NCBI GenBank assembly: GCA_913063495.1
Contig: CAJXXT010000024.1
Coordinates: forward strand, 1 to 40,320
DNA from: an uncultured Gammaproteobacteria bacterium
GTDB lineage: Bacteria > Pseudomonadota > Gammaproteobacteria > Pseudomonadales > Ketobacteraceae
Direction of reading: 5' to 3'
DNA: 40,320 nt
The notes beneath the pieces were generated by a model. The model was not told the origin of the DNA. It saw nothing but the letters and a program-made list of their open reading frames with translations, and made no database searches. The translations under genes and the position numbers were made by a program. Below, piece by piece: positions 7,681 through 17,820 of the stretch. Within the stretch, counting starts at the first letter, position 1. Every line of letters begins with the position of its first letter.

Positions 7681-9088
7681 TAGCTTTCACCTCGAGGTAC
7701 TCTTCTAATCCGAAAGCACCCCACTCTCGACCATTACCCGACATTTTATAACCACCAAACGGCGCCATAAAGTTCGTTGACGCGCCATTAATATGCACGT
7801 TACCGGCCTTTAACTCTTTGGCAACACCGATGGCTCGATCCTTGTCAGCAGAAGATACATAAGCAGACAAGCCATAAACCGTATCGTTGGCAATCGCTAT
7901 AGCCTCATCTACTGAGCCATAGCCAATAATACTTAGCACGGGGCCAAACACTTCTTCTTGAGCAATAGCCATACGGTTGTTCACATTACCAAACACCGTT
8001 GGACGCACAAAGTACCCTTTATCTAAACCTTCTGGCAACCCAACGCCACCCGTAACAAGTGTCGCCCCTTCATCAATTCCTTTTTGGATCAGGCTTTGTA
8101 TGCGCTTGAATTGCACCTCACTTACCACAGGGCCCGCCGAGACACCTTCCTGGTCAGCGGGGCCAACAACACACTTCTCAGCAGCCTCTTTCGCTATCGC
8201 TAATACTTTGTCCATTTTACTATTCGGCACCAACATACGAGTAGGTGCGTTACAGGACTGTCCAGAATTCAAAAAACAAGCATTCACCCCTTGCTTAACC
8301 ATCTTTTCAAAATCTACATCATCCAATAAAATATTGGCAGACTTACCTCCAAGCTCTTGAGTTACACGTTTGACCGAAGGCGCTGCGGCTTTTGCAACCT
8401 CAATACCCGCTCTAGTCGAGCCCGTAAAACTCACCAAAGCAATGTCTGGGTGTTCCGATAACCTTGCCCCTACATCTTCACCTAAACCATTCACTAAATT
8501 AAACACACCCTTAGGAACGCCCGCCTCCGCCAAAATTTCAGCAAATATATAGGCACTGAGAGGAGCAACTTCGCTGGGTTTTAATACAACCGTGCAACCA
8601 GCAGCAATAGCTGGAGCGACCTTACAGGCGATTTGATTGATAGGCCAATTCCAAGGGGTAATTAACCCACACACACCAATAGGCTCTTTTCTAAGAATGT
8701 AGCCAGGCTGGGATTCTTCAAATGCTTTATTTTTTAGTAGATCGATGGCTACCATAAAGTGCCCAAGGCCCGCCGGCGCCTGAGCGCTAGCAGCCAACTT
8801 TGTTGGTGCTCCCATCTCTTGAGAAATCGCCTCAGCCATCTCACCCAAACGCGCCTGATACAAGGTTGCGATACGATTCAGAAGGCTTAATCGCTGTCCT
8901 GTTGTGGTAGAAGAAAACTCAGGGAATGCTTCTCGTGCGGCATCTACCGCACGATCAACATCAGCTGCAGAGCCGAGCGACAACTCTGCAACAACGTCTT
9001 CATTGCTTGGATTAATAACGTCTAATGTTTTATTTGCAAGAGGAGAAACCCACTCACCGTTAATATAAAACTGATTGAGTTTCTTCAT
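7667..9088 (-). CDS. NAD(P)-dependent aldehyde dehydrogenase
   Basis: Oxidises an aldehyde to the acid; cytoplasmic. The 473-residue protein is a full-length ALDH-superfamily member. Visible residues are the cofactor and oxyanion segment TPWNWP (144-149, Asn147), Lys170 in VVLKPSE, FTGSTRAG (221-228), general base Glu245 in TQELGGKS, and nucleophile Cys279 in NSGQSCNAPTRM. The QELGGKS and SGQSC wording resembles the broad-substrate (PutA-unrelated) DhaS/AldA-like group; the substrate cannot be named. AAGG lies about seven bases before the ATG. The 3' end merges into a 15-bp tandem repeat. Neighbouring acyl-CoA genes are convergent, so they are not in its operon. Confidence 0.92.
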   Translation of the reverse strand: MKKLNQFYINGEWVSPLANKTLDVINPSNEDVVAELSLGSAADVDRAVDAAREAFPEFSSTTTGQRLSLLNRIATLYQARLGEMAEAISQEMGAPTKLAASAQAPAGLGHFMVAIDLLKNKAFEESQPGYILRKEPIGVCGLITPWNWPINQIACKVAPAIAAGCTVVLKPSEVAPLSAYIFAEILAEAGVPKGVFNLVNGLGEDVGARLSEHPDIALVSFTGSTRAGIEVAKAAAPSVKRVTQELGGKSANILLDDVDFEKMVKQGVNACFLNSGQSCNAPTRMLVPNSKMDKVLAIAKEAAEKCVVGPADQEGVSAGPVVSEVQFKRIQSLIQKGIDEGATLVTGGVGLPEGLDKGYFVRPTVFGNVNNRMAIAQEEVFGPVLSIIGYGSVDEAIAIANDTVYGLSAYVSSADKDRAIGVAKELKAGNVHINGASTNFMAPFGGYKMSGNGREWGAFGLEEYLEVKAIIVG

Positions 9089-9127
9089 AATCGACCTTGT
9101 AAGAATTGAATGTCAAAACAGTATAGG

Positions 9128-10108
9128 CTATAGCTCTTGAAAAATGGCAGTAACTGAACGTAGATATACGGTCATGTTCGGGGTCGTTGGGTCAGTGGGG
9201 GCAGAAAGGGTTAACCCGACAGTAATCCAAAATTCGCCATCAGAGTCCGTTGCAACCTCAATCTTAGCCGACGCTGAACTCTCTTCAAACACACCTTCGT
9301 CATCACAGGTATCATCTGTCGCATCTGCAATGGTTATATTGGGTGACAATATCTCTTCTTTGTTTAAGTTAGTTACTGTATTTAAGTCATCGTTGTTAAT
9401 CTCCGGCTCATCAAGACCAATAAAGGCTGACAATTTAATCGTTGGCATCTTACATTCGGGATCACTATCATCTCGTCGAGCCGCAGTTGCATAGACAACA
9501 CTGAGAGTAACTTCGTAATCAGTATCATCCTCAAGCCCCGGCCATCGTGTCGTACCGAACATAAGAAGAGAATCCGATTCCTTAGGGTCATCATTCTCAG
9601 CCCCCAGCAAGATTGCTGTATCCCCTAAGCCAGGCACTGTTGCTTCCTTATCCATTTTAAATACGTACTTATCCTCATCATCCGCATAGTTCGCAGCATA
9701 CAAATCCCATTCGGTAACACTTTTACAGACATCAGGGTCAGCCAGACCAGTAAAATCCCAACAAACACCCTCTTCAACTTCAATCGTCAACTCTTCTTTG
9801 ACGAACATTGGGAATCCAAACACAAAGCTTCGTGTGGACATTTTATAGGTCGTAGTCTCAGTAGGTGCCACCGTAACGACTCCCTCTAATTCAACAACAC
9901 CTACACCTGAACTAATTTCAACAACGTTGTCACCACTACCTTTAGCAAACTCAACCTCCCACTCTAACTCCGTCTCTTGTCCTGGTGTAAGAATGGTTTT
10001 CAAAGCAGTAAAACTAATCGTTGGCTTACAACCAGACAGAGAGGCTAAAACAGCCAAACACACCACAAGGCCTACCAGCCGAGACAATCCCATCATCGGA
10101 TACTTCAT
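9128..10108 (-). CDS. Putative lipoprotein with an N-terminal Ig-like domain
   Basis: A lipoprotein signal peptide (hydrophobic 8-23, lipobox LSGC with Cys27) directs it to the envelope. Residues about 30-105 read like the bacterial Ig-like fold in which a sequence such as LTPGQETELEWEV is followed by a VxVxPTETTTYKM strand pair. The remaining 220 residues are very acidic (many Asp/Glu runs such as NADDENDD-like segments near 185-260) and contain four spaced Cys (CWDFTG, DVCKS, ECKMP, TCDDEG) that could form disulfides. AAGGAGT stands just before the ATG. It lies 39 bp after the aldehyde dehydrogenase gene start on the same strand, so it may be the upstream member of a shared transcript. Function unknown. 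Confidence 0.75.
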   Translation of the reverse strand: MKYPMMGLSRLVGLVVCLAVLASLSGCKPTISFTALKTILTPGQETELEWEVEFAKGSGDNVVEISSGVGVVELEGVVTVAPTETTTYKMSTRSFVFGFPMFVKEELTIEVEEGVCWDFTGLADPDVCKSVTEWDLYAANYADDEDKYVFKMDKEATVPGLGDTAILLGAENDDPKESDSLLMFGTTRWPGLEDDTDYEVTLSVVYATAARRDDSDPECKMPTIKLSAFIGLDEPEINNDDLNTVTNLNKEEILSPNITIADATDDTCDDEGVFEESSASAKIEVATDSDGEFWITVGLTLSAPTDPTTPNMTVYLRSVTAIFQEL

Positions 10109-10323
10109 ACATACTCCTTACGTTCCAAAACAGCCAAACCACAGGGAATACCCCGATCTGACACAGTTTATTTATGAGTCATTATAGCTACACTGAACCC
10201 AAGCCTTCAACGCAAAGCCTCACATAATCTCACAAAATAGACGCCAAGAGCATGCAAACGTCAATATGGCTATTGGACGCTTTAAGAAAACCGCCAGGTT
10301 AATAGATCAATAAGCTGAGTGAT

Positions 10324-12768
10324 TTAGGCGAGCTTACTTTCGACCTCTAACCCAAAACTTAACAATTCAGGTTTGCCTATACCATAACCCTGAACAAAAT
10401 CGACACCAATCTCCTTCAGTTTTAATAACGTTTCTTCATCTTCAACAAACTCGGCAATCGTCATAGTGTTCATTACATGGCCAACCTCATTGATTGACTT
10501 AACCATTGCAAAATCAATGGGATCAGACACCATCTGCCGAACAAACCCCCCATCTATCTTAAGAAAGTCGACCGGCAAGGATTTAAGATAACCGTAAGAT
10601 GAAAAACCACTACCAAAATCATCCAGTGCAAATTTACATCCATACGCCTTAAATTTATGAATAAAGCGTAACGTTTGCGACAAATTATAGATCGCCATGG
10701 ATTCCGTGATTTCAAAACAAATAAGGTTCCCAGGAATACCGGTTACCAGAAACTGCTCTTCAACATATTGAAAAAACGTCTCATCACTAAGTGAATCGCC
10801 AGACAGGTTAATTGAACACAACCCTATGTTAGTTCGCTTACCAGCGTTAGCAGCCAGCCACATAAACGCTCGTTTTACTACCCAGCGGTCAACTTTAGGC
10901 ATTAAGTTGTAACGCTCAGCTGCAGGCAAAAACTCTCCTGGTGCAATCAGGCTTCCGTCTTTGGCCAGCATACGAATAAGCAATTCAAAGTGAATATCAG
11001 TTCCCGCAGCACCAGAAATGGGACAGATCGGCTGTGAACACAAAACCATAAGATCATGTTCTAAGGCATAGTTTATTTTGGTAACCCACTCTAACTGCTC
11101 ATGTTGATACGCCAAGTTCTTTTGATTTTTATCATACAACTGAATACGATTTTTTCCGGCATCTTTTGCTGCATGCACTGCAAAATCAGCATAACTAAGC
11201 GCCGTTTGTACGTGCTTTATATTATCCGCGAGAAGCACAATGCCGATACTTGATGTTAACGTAAATATTTTTCCGTCCCAAACAAAACGAAACGCTCGAA
11301 TAGCATCAAGAATTGAATTTGCAATACTCAATGCACCATCACTGCCACAATTTTTTAGCATGATGGCAAACTCATCCCCACCCATACGAGCAACAATGTC
11401 GTATGCGCGAACTTTTGCTTCAACAAGTTTCGCTATCTGTCGGAGCAGCTCATCACCGGCATGATGACCACAACTCTCATTAATAACCTTAAACTGATCC
11501 AGATCGACCAACAAAAAAGCATGAGTATGGCCTTTACGTTTCGCTGAATCCAACGAAATCTTAATTTGCTTTTCAAATTCTTGTCGGTTATATAAATTGG
11601 TTAATGCATCTTTACAGGTCTGCAACCTTAAACGCTCAAGCAACGACTGCGATTCTGATACATCATGAAACATCACAACAAATTCAGAAACCCCTTCGTT
11701 ATTTGAAATAGGACTTACGCTATAGGTAACCCAAAGCTCATCCCCCTCTTTTGTTTCAACTAAACTATGAGAGTCGCACTCCACCGCTGTTTTTGATATT
11801 GCGCACGCATCATACAAAAGTTGAATATTGTCAAAGCTAGTATTAAAAGGTGAAAAAACTTCCTGAATTACCCTACCTTCATAACCATGATCCCAAGACA
11901 ACATTCGCTTAGCCGCATCATTTAGCGTTTTAACACACCCCATGTTATCGGTAGTAATCACGCCCTCTTTTATAGAACCCAAAGCATAACTCACGCGCCC
12001 TAACCTATCGGTGTTTGATTCCTGCTTTACAATGATTTCTTTTAACCGTTTATGTTCGGTTATATCAAGATAAGTAACAATGACACGGCCATGCTCATTA
12101 GTCGCACTTTGTATGGGAAGGTATTGCAATTGCACCGAACGCTCTCCTCCATCTAACCTCCTCAATTTTAACTGCCCGCTAATAACATCACTAGAAACCA
12201 CGATATCTGACAATAGCTTTACCACATCAGTCGTTGCTGACGACGCTAACAGCTCTCCAATTCGAGTGGCATAGGTAGGCTCATGAGAAGCATCAATCAG
12301 TGTTAGAAATGCAGGGTTAAAATCAATGACATCAACGCAAGATAAACACTGGTTTACAATCTGCGGATTCTTATTAAGAAATGCTTCACACGCAACCCCA
12401 CTTAATTGACGAATGTTTAGCGATGCATCATTTCGGCGCAACTCTGCCTTCAAGAATGCTTTAGCATTACTCCAGTCCTCAATACGGGTTGGCGTAGGGG
12501 AATAGTTAAAAAAATGAGAGAATTTCTCTTCGCTAGAAAGAACAGCATCGGAGGTAGCCTGATGTTGTTGATTTTCTTTAATAAGCAACTCAACAGCAGC
12601 CTCTAAAGGGCTTTTTGATAACACCTCATTAGTGGGAGAAACACCATCACGTTCAGGGTAAAGGTCACCCACGCATACACCTGCCACGGTAATCCTTACA
12701 GGCTCAACCACGCCTGCACAAAGTACATCCTCTAACTCACCCCATCGACTAACACTAATTTCTACCAT
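10324..12768 (-). CDS. PAS-GGDEF-EAL protein (c-di-GMP synthesis and/or breakdown)
   Basis: A cytoplasmic 814-residue c-di-GMP enzyme. After an N-terminal region of unknown type (1-135), PAS-like segments occupy about 140-240 (ending VTYLDITEHK) and 255-375 (ending VVMFHDVSES). The GGDEF domain (385-545) has intact GGDEF at 463-467 and an I-site RAYD at 454-457. The EAL domain (555-805) has ELL (595-597) in place of EAL but keeps the catalytic Glu, NLSG (654-657), FEITES (685-690), DDFG (716-719), KIDG (737-740) and AEFVED (772-777), so phosphodiesterase activity is likely. No membrane segment is seen; signals are probably sensed by the PAS domains. It begins 72 bp after the FHA-cyclase gene on the same strand. 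No strong ribosome binding site precedes the ATG. Confidence 0.9.
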   Translation of the reverse strand: MVEISVSRWGELEDVLCAGVVEPVRITVAGVCVGDLYPERDGVSPTNEVLSKSPLEAAVELLIKENQQHQATSDAVLSSEEKFSHFFNYSPTPTRIEDWSNAKAFLKAELRRNDASLNIRQLSGVACEAFLNKNPQIVNQCLSCVDVIDFNPAFLTLIDASHEPTYATRIGELLASSATTDVVKLLSDIVVSSDVISGQLKLRRLDGGERSVQLQYLPIQSATNEHGRVIVTYLDITEHKRLKEIIVKQESNTDRLGRVSYALGSIKEGVITTDNMGCVKTLNDAAKRMLSWDHGYEGRVIQEVFSPFNTSFDNIQLLYDACAISKTAVECDSHSLVETKEGDELWVTYSVSPISNNEGVSEFVVMFHDVSESQSLLERLRLQTCKDALTNLYNRQEFEKQIKISLDSAKRKGHTHAFLLVDLDQFKVINESCGHHAGDELLRQIAKLVEAKVRAYDIVARMGGDEFAIMLKNCGSDGALSIANSILDAIRAFRFVWDGKIFTLTSSIGIVLLADNIKHVQTALSYADFAVHAAKDAGKNRIQLYDKNQKNLAYQHEQLEWVTKINYALEHDLMVLCSQPICPISGAAGTDIHFELLIRMLAKDGSLIAPGEFLPAAERYNLMPKVDRWVVKRAFMWLAANAGKRTNIGLCSINLSGDSLSDETFFQYVEEQFLVTGIPGNLICFEITESMAIYNLSQTLRFIHKFKAYGCKFALDDFGSGFSSYGYLKSLPVDFLKIDGGFVRQMVSDPIDFAMVKSINEVGHVMNTMTIAEFVEDEETLLKLKEIGVDFVQGYGIGKPELLSFGLEVESKLA

Positions 12769-12840
12769 TAGTGAAGTGTAGACAGAATTAAGCGCTGTAT
12801 AGAGGCCTTATGTAAAGAATTGTTAAATCAAATAATGCGA

Positions 12841-13755
12841 TCAATTTTTGCACAAAAAAGAAATACAGATTGGATCTGTTTGATCAACAGGCTTGCCCAG
12901 GTTGATCATGCCGTTCCCAACCATTGTCCACTCCCTATGGTGCAAGTGCATATCCAAACCATCATAAGCACGCTTGCCTGGGTGGGTAATAACATAAGTG
13001 CCGTTGGTACTGTGATCAACCAATACTAATTCCCCGTATCGGCTTTCAATGCGAGCATGCGATCTGGATGCGGTTTCTGAGGGCACAACCAAATTGCAAT
13101 GATCACCACGTCCAATAATAAAAGGCGTATTCCGCTCCATCACAGACACGGTTTTACCATTAAAAGTGAGTTCAATTTCAGCAAGCTCATCAAAGGTTTC
13201 AGGGGCTTTAATCGGTGCGAATAATGAGGTTGCATCATCCATATCCCACACCACCTCAACGGTATCGATGGGATCCGATTTACCTTTAACCTTAACGCGC
13301 GTAAAAGGGCGACATAAGCTTTTCTTACTGCTAGGAAGGTCGCTAACACTTTCAGTGGTTGTTATGCTTTGACCGCCCTGTGCCAACGATGCGACACGAG
13401 ACGCAACATTAACGGTATCTCCGTACGGGTGCCCCTTATCCATCTCAACAGGCCCTTTGTGAAAACCAATACGGATATTGATTTTGTGGCCTTTTGACGT
13501 CGGAGTGAATGCAAAGAACTGCTGTATATCACAAGCACAATTAGACGCATCAATTGAGGTTTCGAAATAAGCCATCACCTCATCGCCAATAATCTCAGCA
13601 ACAACGCCATTATTTTCACGTACGTACTTAGAAATGCTATTAAGGCTTTCTACGATACATTCATGCGCATCTTTGTCACCCAGGGTTTCGTATAACCGGG
13701 TGCTGCCAGCAACATCAGCAAAAAATATAACCAGTTCCAATCCGTCTTTAATCAT
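12841..13755 (-). CDS. Class III nucleotide cyclase fused to an FHA domain
   Basis: Residues 1-170 are a class III cyclase domain: metal Asp14 (FFADVAGST) and Asp58 (IIGDEVMAYF), and Asn116 and Arg120 in GDTVNVASR. The base-selecting positions are unusual: Glu54 where adenylate cyclases have Lys, and His109 where they have Asp or Thr. Glu at the first site is guanylate-like, His at the second is not a standard choice, so the product cannot be predicted. Residues 205-260 are an FHA domain with the conserved phosphothreonine-binding pattern (IIGRGDHC, SRSHA at 230-234, NGT at 251-253), implying docking to a Ser/Thr-phosphorylated partner. It follows ppsA by 70 bp and precedes the PAS-GGDEF-EAL gene by 72 bp, a likely operon. 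Confidence 0.86.
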   Translation of the reverse strand: MIKDGLELVIFFADVAGSTRLYETLGDKDAHECIVESLNSISKYVRENNGVVAEIIGDEVMAYFETSIDASNCACDIQQFFAFTPTSKGHKINIRIGFHKGPVEMDKGHPYGDTVNVASRVASLAQGGQSITTTESVSDLPSSKKSLCRPFTRVKVKGKSDPIDTVEVVWDMDDATSLFAPIKAPETFDELAEIELTFNGKTVSVMERNTPFIIGRGDHCNLVVPSETASRSHARIESRYGELVLVDHSTNGTYVITHPGKRAYDGLDMHLHHREWTMVGNGMINLGKPVDQTDPICISFLCKN

Positions 13756-13825
13756 TGTTGTAGCGGAGAACGCCCTTATGCTGAAGTTTGTCTAGTAAGT
13801 ATAGTTCATATAACAGTAATCTAAA

Positions 13826-16195
13826 CTATGAATGGTTCTCGCCAAGAAAAAACCAGGTATCCAATACCGAATCAGGGTTTAGTGATACAGAATCAATACC
13901 CTGTTCCATCAACCATAATGCAAAATCAGGATGATCTGACGGCCCCTGGCCACAGATACCGATATATTTACCCGCCCTCTTACACGCATCAATCGCCATT
14001 GAGAGCAAAATCTTAATCGCCTCATCACGCTCGTCAAAAAGGTGAGACACAATGCCGGAATCTCTATCAAGCCCTAAGGTTAACTGAGTAAGATCATTTG
14101 AACCGATCGAAAAACCATCAAAATGTTCTAGAAATTTGTCAGCAAGCAACGCGTTTGTAGGCAGCTCACACATCATAATCACTTTTAAATTATTCTTTCC
14201 GCGGATAAGCCCGTTCTCTGCAAGTTGTTTAACAACTTGTTCAGCTTCACCTACTGTACGAACAAATGGCACCATAATCTGAACATTATCTAGCCCCATT
14301 TCCTCGCGAACCTTTTTTAGCGCTCGGCATTCAAGGTCAAAACAGTCCTTGAAATTGTCGGAAACATAACGCGAAGCTCCTCGAAACCCCAGCATTGGAT
14401 TTTCTTCTTCCGGCTCGTATAATTTCCCACCCAACAAGTTGGCGTACTCATTAGACTTAAAGTCAGACAAGCGAACAATAACTGGCTTGGGATAGAAAGA
14501 TGCAGCCAACGTAGAAATACCTTCTACAAGTTTGCCTACATAATAATCAATAGGGCCACCGTAGCCCGCAATACGACGCTCAACAGAGCTTTTTACATCT
14601 TTCGGCAATGAGTCAAAATTCAACAGCGCTTTTGGGTGAACCCCTATCATGCGGTTAATGATAAATTCTAACCGCGCCAAACCCACCCCAGCGTTAGGTA
14701 ACGACTGAAAATCAAATGCTCGATCTGGATTCCCTACATTCATCATGATTTTAAAAGGAATGTCTGGCATAGACTCAACAGAGTTGGTCTTAACATCAAA
14801 ATCCAAAGCCCCCTCGTATACCAATCCAGTATCACCCTCTGCACAAGAAACCGTCACCTCTTGATTTTCTACAAGAATATCGGTGGCATCTCCACAACCA
14901 ACAACAGCAGGTATACCAAGTTCACGAGCAATAATCGCTGCGTGACAGGTCCGTCCACCACGATTCGTCACAATCGCAGATGCGCGTTTCATCACCGGCT
15001 CCCAGTCAGGATCTGTCATATCACTAACAAGAACATCACCAGGCTGGACCCTATCCATCTCTCGAATGTTCATTACAACGCGAACCTTACCGCTGCCTAT
15101 CTTATGACCAACACTTCGACCTTCTACAATAACGTTGCCCTTTTCTTGCAATAAGTAACGCTCCATAACGTTACCACTTCGGCTTTTTACCGTTTCAGGC
15201 CTTGCTTGAACAATATATATTTTTCCATCTTCACCGTCTTTTGCCCATTCAACATCTACAGGGTGACCGTAGTGTTTTTCAATGATTACACATTGCCTGG
15301 CTAAATTTTCGACGTCAGCATCCGTTATCGCAAAATGTCGACGCTGATCTTCGTCGACATCCACAGTACGCACGGACTTACCGGCACTATGTTCATCGCC
15401 AAATATCATCTTGAGCGCCTTACTACCTACGTTACGGCGCAATATGGCGGGCCTGTTAGCCGCTAAGGTTGGCTTATGAACATAAAATTCATCGGGGTTT
15501 ACTGCTCCCTGCACTACTGTCTCGCCTAGGCCATATGATCCTGTGATAAATACCACATCATTAAAACCTGACTCTGTATCTAACGAGAACATAACACCTG
15601 CAGAACCCGTATCACTTCTAACCATACGCTGCACACCTGCGGATAGAGCAACTTTTTCATGCTCAAACCCTTGGTGAACACGGTACGAAATCGCACGATC
15701 ATTATACAAGGACGCAAACACTTCTTTTATCGCATGAAGGGTGTGATCCAAGCCTTTGATGTTAAGGAAGGTTTCCTGTTGGCCAGCAAAGGAAGCATCC
15801 GGTAAATCCTCTGCTGTAGCGGATGAACGTACCGCGACAGAAATATCAGCATCACTTCCAGATTGAAGCTCCTGATATGCTTCACTGATTGCTTGCTGCA
15901 GCTCAGGCTGAAGGGGCGTATCAATGATCCACTGACGAATCTGAGCTCCAACATCAGCAAGTGCGTTTACATCATCAACATTAAGGGTAGACAGCGTCTT
16001 TTGAATTTTCTTTGCCAGCCCGCTTTGGTCAAGAAAGTCAACAAAGGCCGTTGATGTGGTTGCAAAACCACCGGGTACAGAAACCCCTGCGCCAGCAAGA
16101 TTACTAATCATCTCACCCAGAGACGCATTTTTGCCTCCAACGCGCTCAATATCATCTTTACATAGATCTTTTAGCCAAACGACGTAGTCTTTCAA
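13826..16195 (-). CDS. ppsA: Phosphoenolpyruvate synthase
   Basis: Converts pyruvate and ATP to PEP, AMP and phosphate, the entry to gluconeogenesis from C2-C3 carbon. The 789 residues cover the N-terminal ATP-grasp part ([10 protein letters not shown] at 20-29, [20 protein letters not shown] at 121-140, YIVQARPET near 327), the swivelling phosphohistidine domain ([11 protein letters not shown], His418) and the C-terminal PEP-binding barrel ([27 protein letters not shown]). The reading frame starts with TTG at 16195: the alignment-like N-terminus ([10 protein letters not shown] then [13 protein letters not shown]) matches the family start, and GGGGAGTAAGG lies just upstream, whereas the first ATG (residue 29) is inside the conserved motif. 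Together with aceA it supports growth on acetate or fatty acids. Confidence 0.95.
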   Translation of the reverse strand: MKDYVVWLKDLCKDDIERVGGKNASLGEMISNLAGAGVSVPGGFATTSTAFVDFLDQSGLAKKIQKTLSTLNVDDVNALADVGAQIRQWIIDTPLQPELQQAISEAYQELQSGSDADISVAVRSSATAEDLPDASFAGQQETFLNIKGLDHTLHAIKEVFASLYNDRAISYRVHQGFEHEKVALSAGVQRMVRSDTGSAGVMFSLDTESGFNDVVFITGSYGLGETVVQGAVNPDEFYVHKPTLAANRPAILRRNVGSKALKMIFGDEHSAGKSVRTVDVDEDQRRHFAITDADVENLARQCVIIEKHYGHPVDVEWAKDGEDGKIYIVQARPETVKSRSGNVMERYLLQEKGNVIVEGRSVGHKIGSGKVRVVMNIREMDRVQPGDVLVSDMTDPDWEPVMKRASAIVTNRGGRTCHAAIIARELGIPAVVGCGDATDILVENQEVTVSCAEGDTGLVYEGALDFDVKTNSVESMPDIPFKIMMNVGNPDRAFDFQSLPNAGVGLARLEFIINRMIGVHPKALLNFDSLPKDVKSSVERRIAGYGGPIDYYVGKLVEGISTLAASFYPKPVIVRLSDFKSNEYANLLGGKLYEPEEENPMLGFRGASRYVSDNFKDCFDLECRALKKVREEMGLDNVQIMVPFVRTVGEAEQVVKQLAENGLIRGKNNLKVIMMCELPTNALLADKFLEHFDGFSIGSNDLTQLTLGLDRDSGIVSHLFDERDEAIKILLSMAIDACKRAGKYIGICGQGPSDHPDFALWLMEQGIDSVSLNPDSVLDTWFFLGENHS

Positions 16196-16390
16196 CGACC
16201 TTACTCCCCTTCCTACAGGCCAGTGATATCAGCCCTTCCGGTACTGGTACACAAATGGCACACAAATATTAGTAATTTCAATAGGGGAATAGTAAAACAT
16301 TTAAAGCTTCGACGTAATGGTAATTGAAATATTAGGCGTCGATTACCTAAGCAGATTACGAATAAATCATTCAAAACCTGCTTAGGCCTC

Positions 16391-16873
16391 TCAGGTAGGA
16401 AACAGCTCTACATTTCGAGCAACCATAAACACCTCATCAGCAGAATACAAATTAGCAATGGTAGCCTCTACCTCGGCACCGAAAGTATCCCTGTACAACT
16501 TCTGAGCATGGTTATCTGCCCTGGTAGTGACAGTTATATGCTTAAGCACCGAGTCCTGCTTCGTTAGTTGATATTTCACAAGTGGCAGCGTCCCTTCAAT
16601 AAGGCTCCGACCAATACCTTGAGAATGATGAGATGGCAAAACAGCAATCTGTTCCAATTCAACAACGGCTTCTGGGCGAAAACCACTCTTCTGGTTCCAT
16701 ATAATGTACCCGACAATAGAATCATCAATTTCAGCAACAAAACTAAGCGTTCGAGGATACGCATTGATATTGCATTCCAACCAATCAGATGAGTATCGTT
16801 GACGAACAAAAGCATCTTTATGCACCAAAGATGCCTTGGGTAAATCTTTAATCTCCATGTGTCGTATATTCAA
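16391..16873 (-). CDS. GNAT-family N-acetyltransferase
   Basis: A 160-residue single-domain acetyl-CoA-dependent acetyltransferase. The acetyl-CoA pyrophosphate loop HHSQGIGRSLI (about residues 84-94) fits the Q/RxxGxG/A pattern, preceded by the strand VVELEQIAVLP and followed by ITVTTRADNHAQKLYRDTFG, the usual NxxAxxLYxxxGF region. The likely start is TTG at 16873, with AGGGAG six bases before it; the ATG at residue 6 has no such site. It lies 195 bp upstream of ppsA on the same strand. The substrate (protein N-terminus, antibiotic or small amine) cannot be told; the overall pattern resembles RimI-like enzymes only loosely. Confidence 0.83.
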   Translation of the reverse strand: MNIRHMEIKDLPKASLVHKDAFVRQRYSSDWLECNINAYPRTLSFVAEIDDSIVGYIIWNQKSGFRPEAVVELEQIAVLPSHHSQGIGRSLIEGTLPLVKYQLTKQDSVLKHITVTTRADNHAQKLYRDTFGAEVEATIANLYSADEVFMVARNVELFPT

Positions 16874-17067
16874 GAATCACTCCCTATTCTTATGACATTA
16901 AAAAATGTTTAACAATTTATCACAACACTACAAATAGTCACCAAGTAATGTAACTAAAAAAGCAAAGAGACCAAACACAGCAGGGCCGCTCCACATATCA
17001 AAGTACCCTGACCACTACGAGCAGATAGAATTCCTTTTACACATAGTTCCAATCAATTGCGAACCGA

Positions 17068-17457
17068 TTAAGGCATAGCAGATTCCAATTTCAATCGAGT
17101 TTCCACTAACTGTTGCATAGCAGCTTGATGACCATCATTAGCCGCAAGCACAAACCAGCTATCAGCATATTGAAGAATGATATGGGAACTGACGGGGCTT
17201 TGAATCATTAAAGGCTTGTCCGCAACCTCATAATCACCAGCATGGTTACACCGTGCATGTACTATTTGATAAAAGCATGTGCCAATTTTAAAGGCCGCTT
17301 CGGGTGATTGCTGAGAGTCATTGTACTCCTGCAAAATACAAGTCTCAAAATCAGTAGAAACGCTCTCTTCCGACAACAAGGTTTGAGGCAGTATCAAGAG
17401 CATAATAAACACAGTAATTAGGATTTTAATATCGATGGCTTTGCTCAGTAATTTCAT
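17068..17457 (-). CDS. Small secreted or membrane-anchored protein of unknown function
   Basis: The in-frame ATG at 17457 is preceded by CAGGAG and is preferred to the upstream start at 17511; this gives 129 residues. Residues 1-30 are a signal peptide or single membrane anchor (ILITVFIMLLILPQTLLSEE). The mature part has three Cys (TCILQ, TCFYQI, ARCNH) and ends with an alanine-rich helix, YADSWFVLAANDGHQAAMQQ, that resembles one Sel1-like/TPR-type helix. Probably periplasmic. No neighbour suggests a role: the GNAT gene downstream is 194 bp away and the binding-protein gene upstream is divergent. Confidence 0.6.
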   Translation of the reverse strand: MKLLSKAIDIKILITVFIMLLILPQTLLSEESVSTDFETCILQEYNDSQQSPEAAFKIGTCFYQIVHARCNHAGDYEVADKPLMIQSPVSSHIILQYADSWFVLAANDGHQAAMQQLVETRLKLESAMP

Positions 17458-17820
17458 AATATGCTCCTGTACACCTTTAACGACAAAATCAGACCACACA
17501 TCATCCCTCATAAGGCTAAACGCAACATCCTGTTCGCTACCTAACCTAATTGTAGTCCTTTAGTCTGTTTTTTGTCCAAGCCATGAATTACAAAACCATA
17601 CTTCTAACGAACCTATTCGCATTTTTATGAATTTAAATCCTATTAAGCAGACTGCTATATAACCTCGCAGAATAAGAAGAGAGTCAAAAAATTACCAGGT
17701 ACAACCCACAAGTTATAAAGCTGCCTTAAACTGCCGTCAGATTGTATATGTTATAATCCAAATTAGAGCGCTCTCCTTTAATGCCCCAAAACCAATGAAC
17801 AATAACTTAACGGCATACCC
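17458..17820. promoter_or_regulatory. Divergent intergenic region with an extended -10 promoter
   Basis: This 363-bp gap separates a minus-strand small secreted protein from the plus-strand binding-protein gene and holds no convincing gene. TGTTATAAT at 17749-17757 is an extended -10 element (TG, one base, then consensus TATAAT), facing the plus-strand gene 64 bp downstream. No good -35 is present, as is common for extended -10 promoters. The ribosome binding site before 17821 is weak. Confidence 0.5.
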
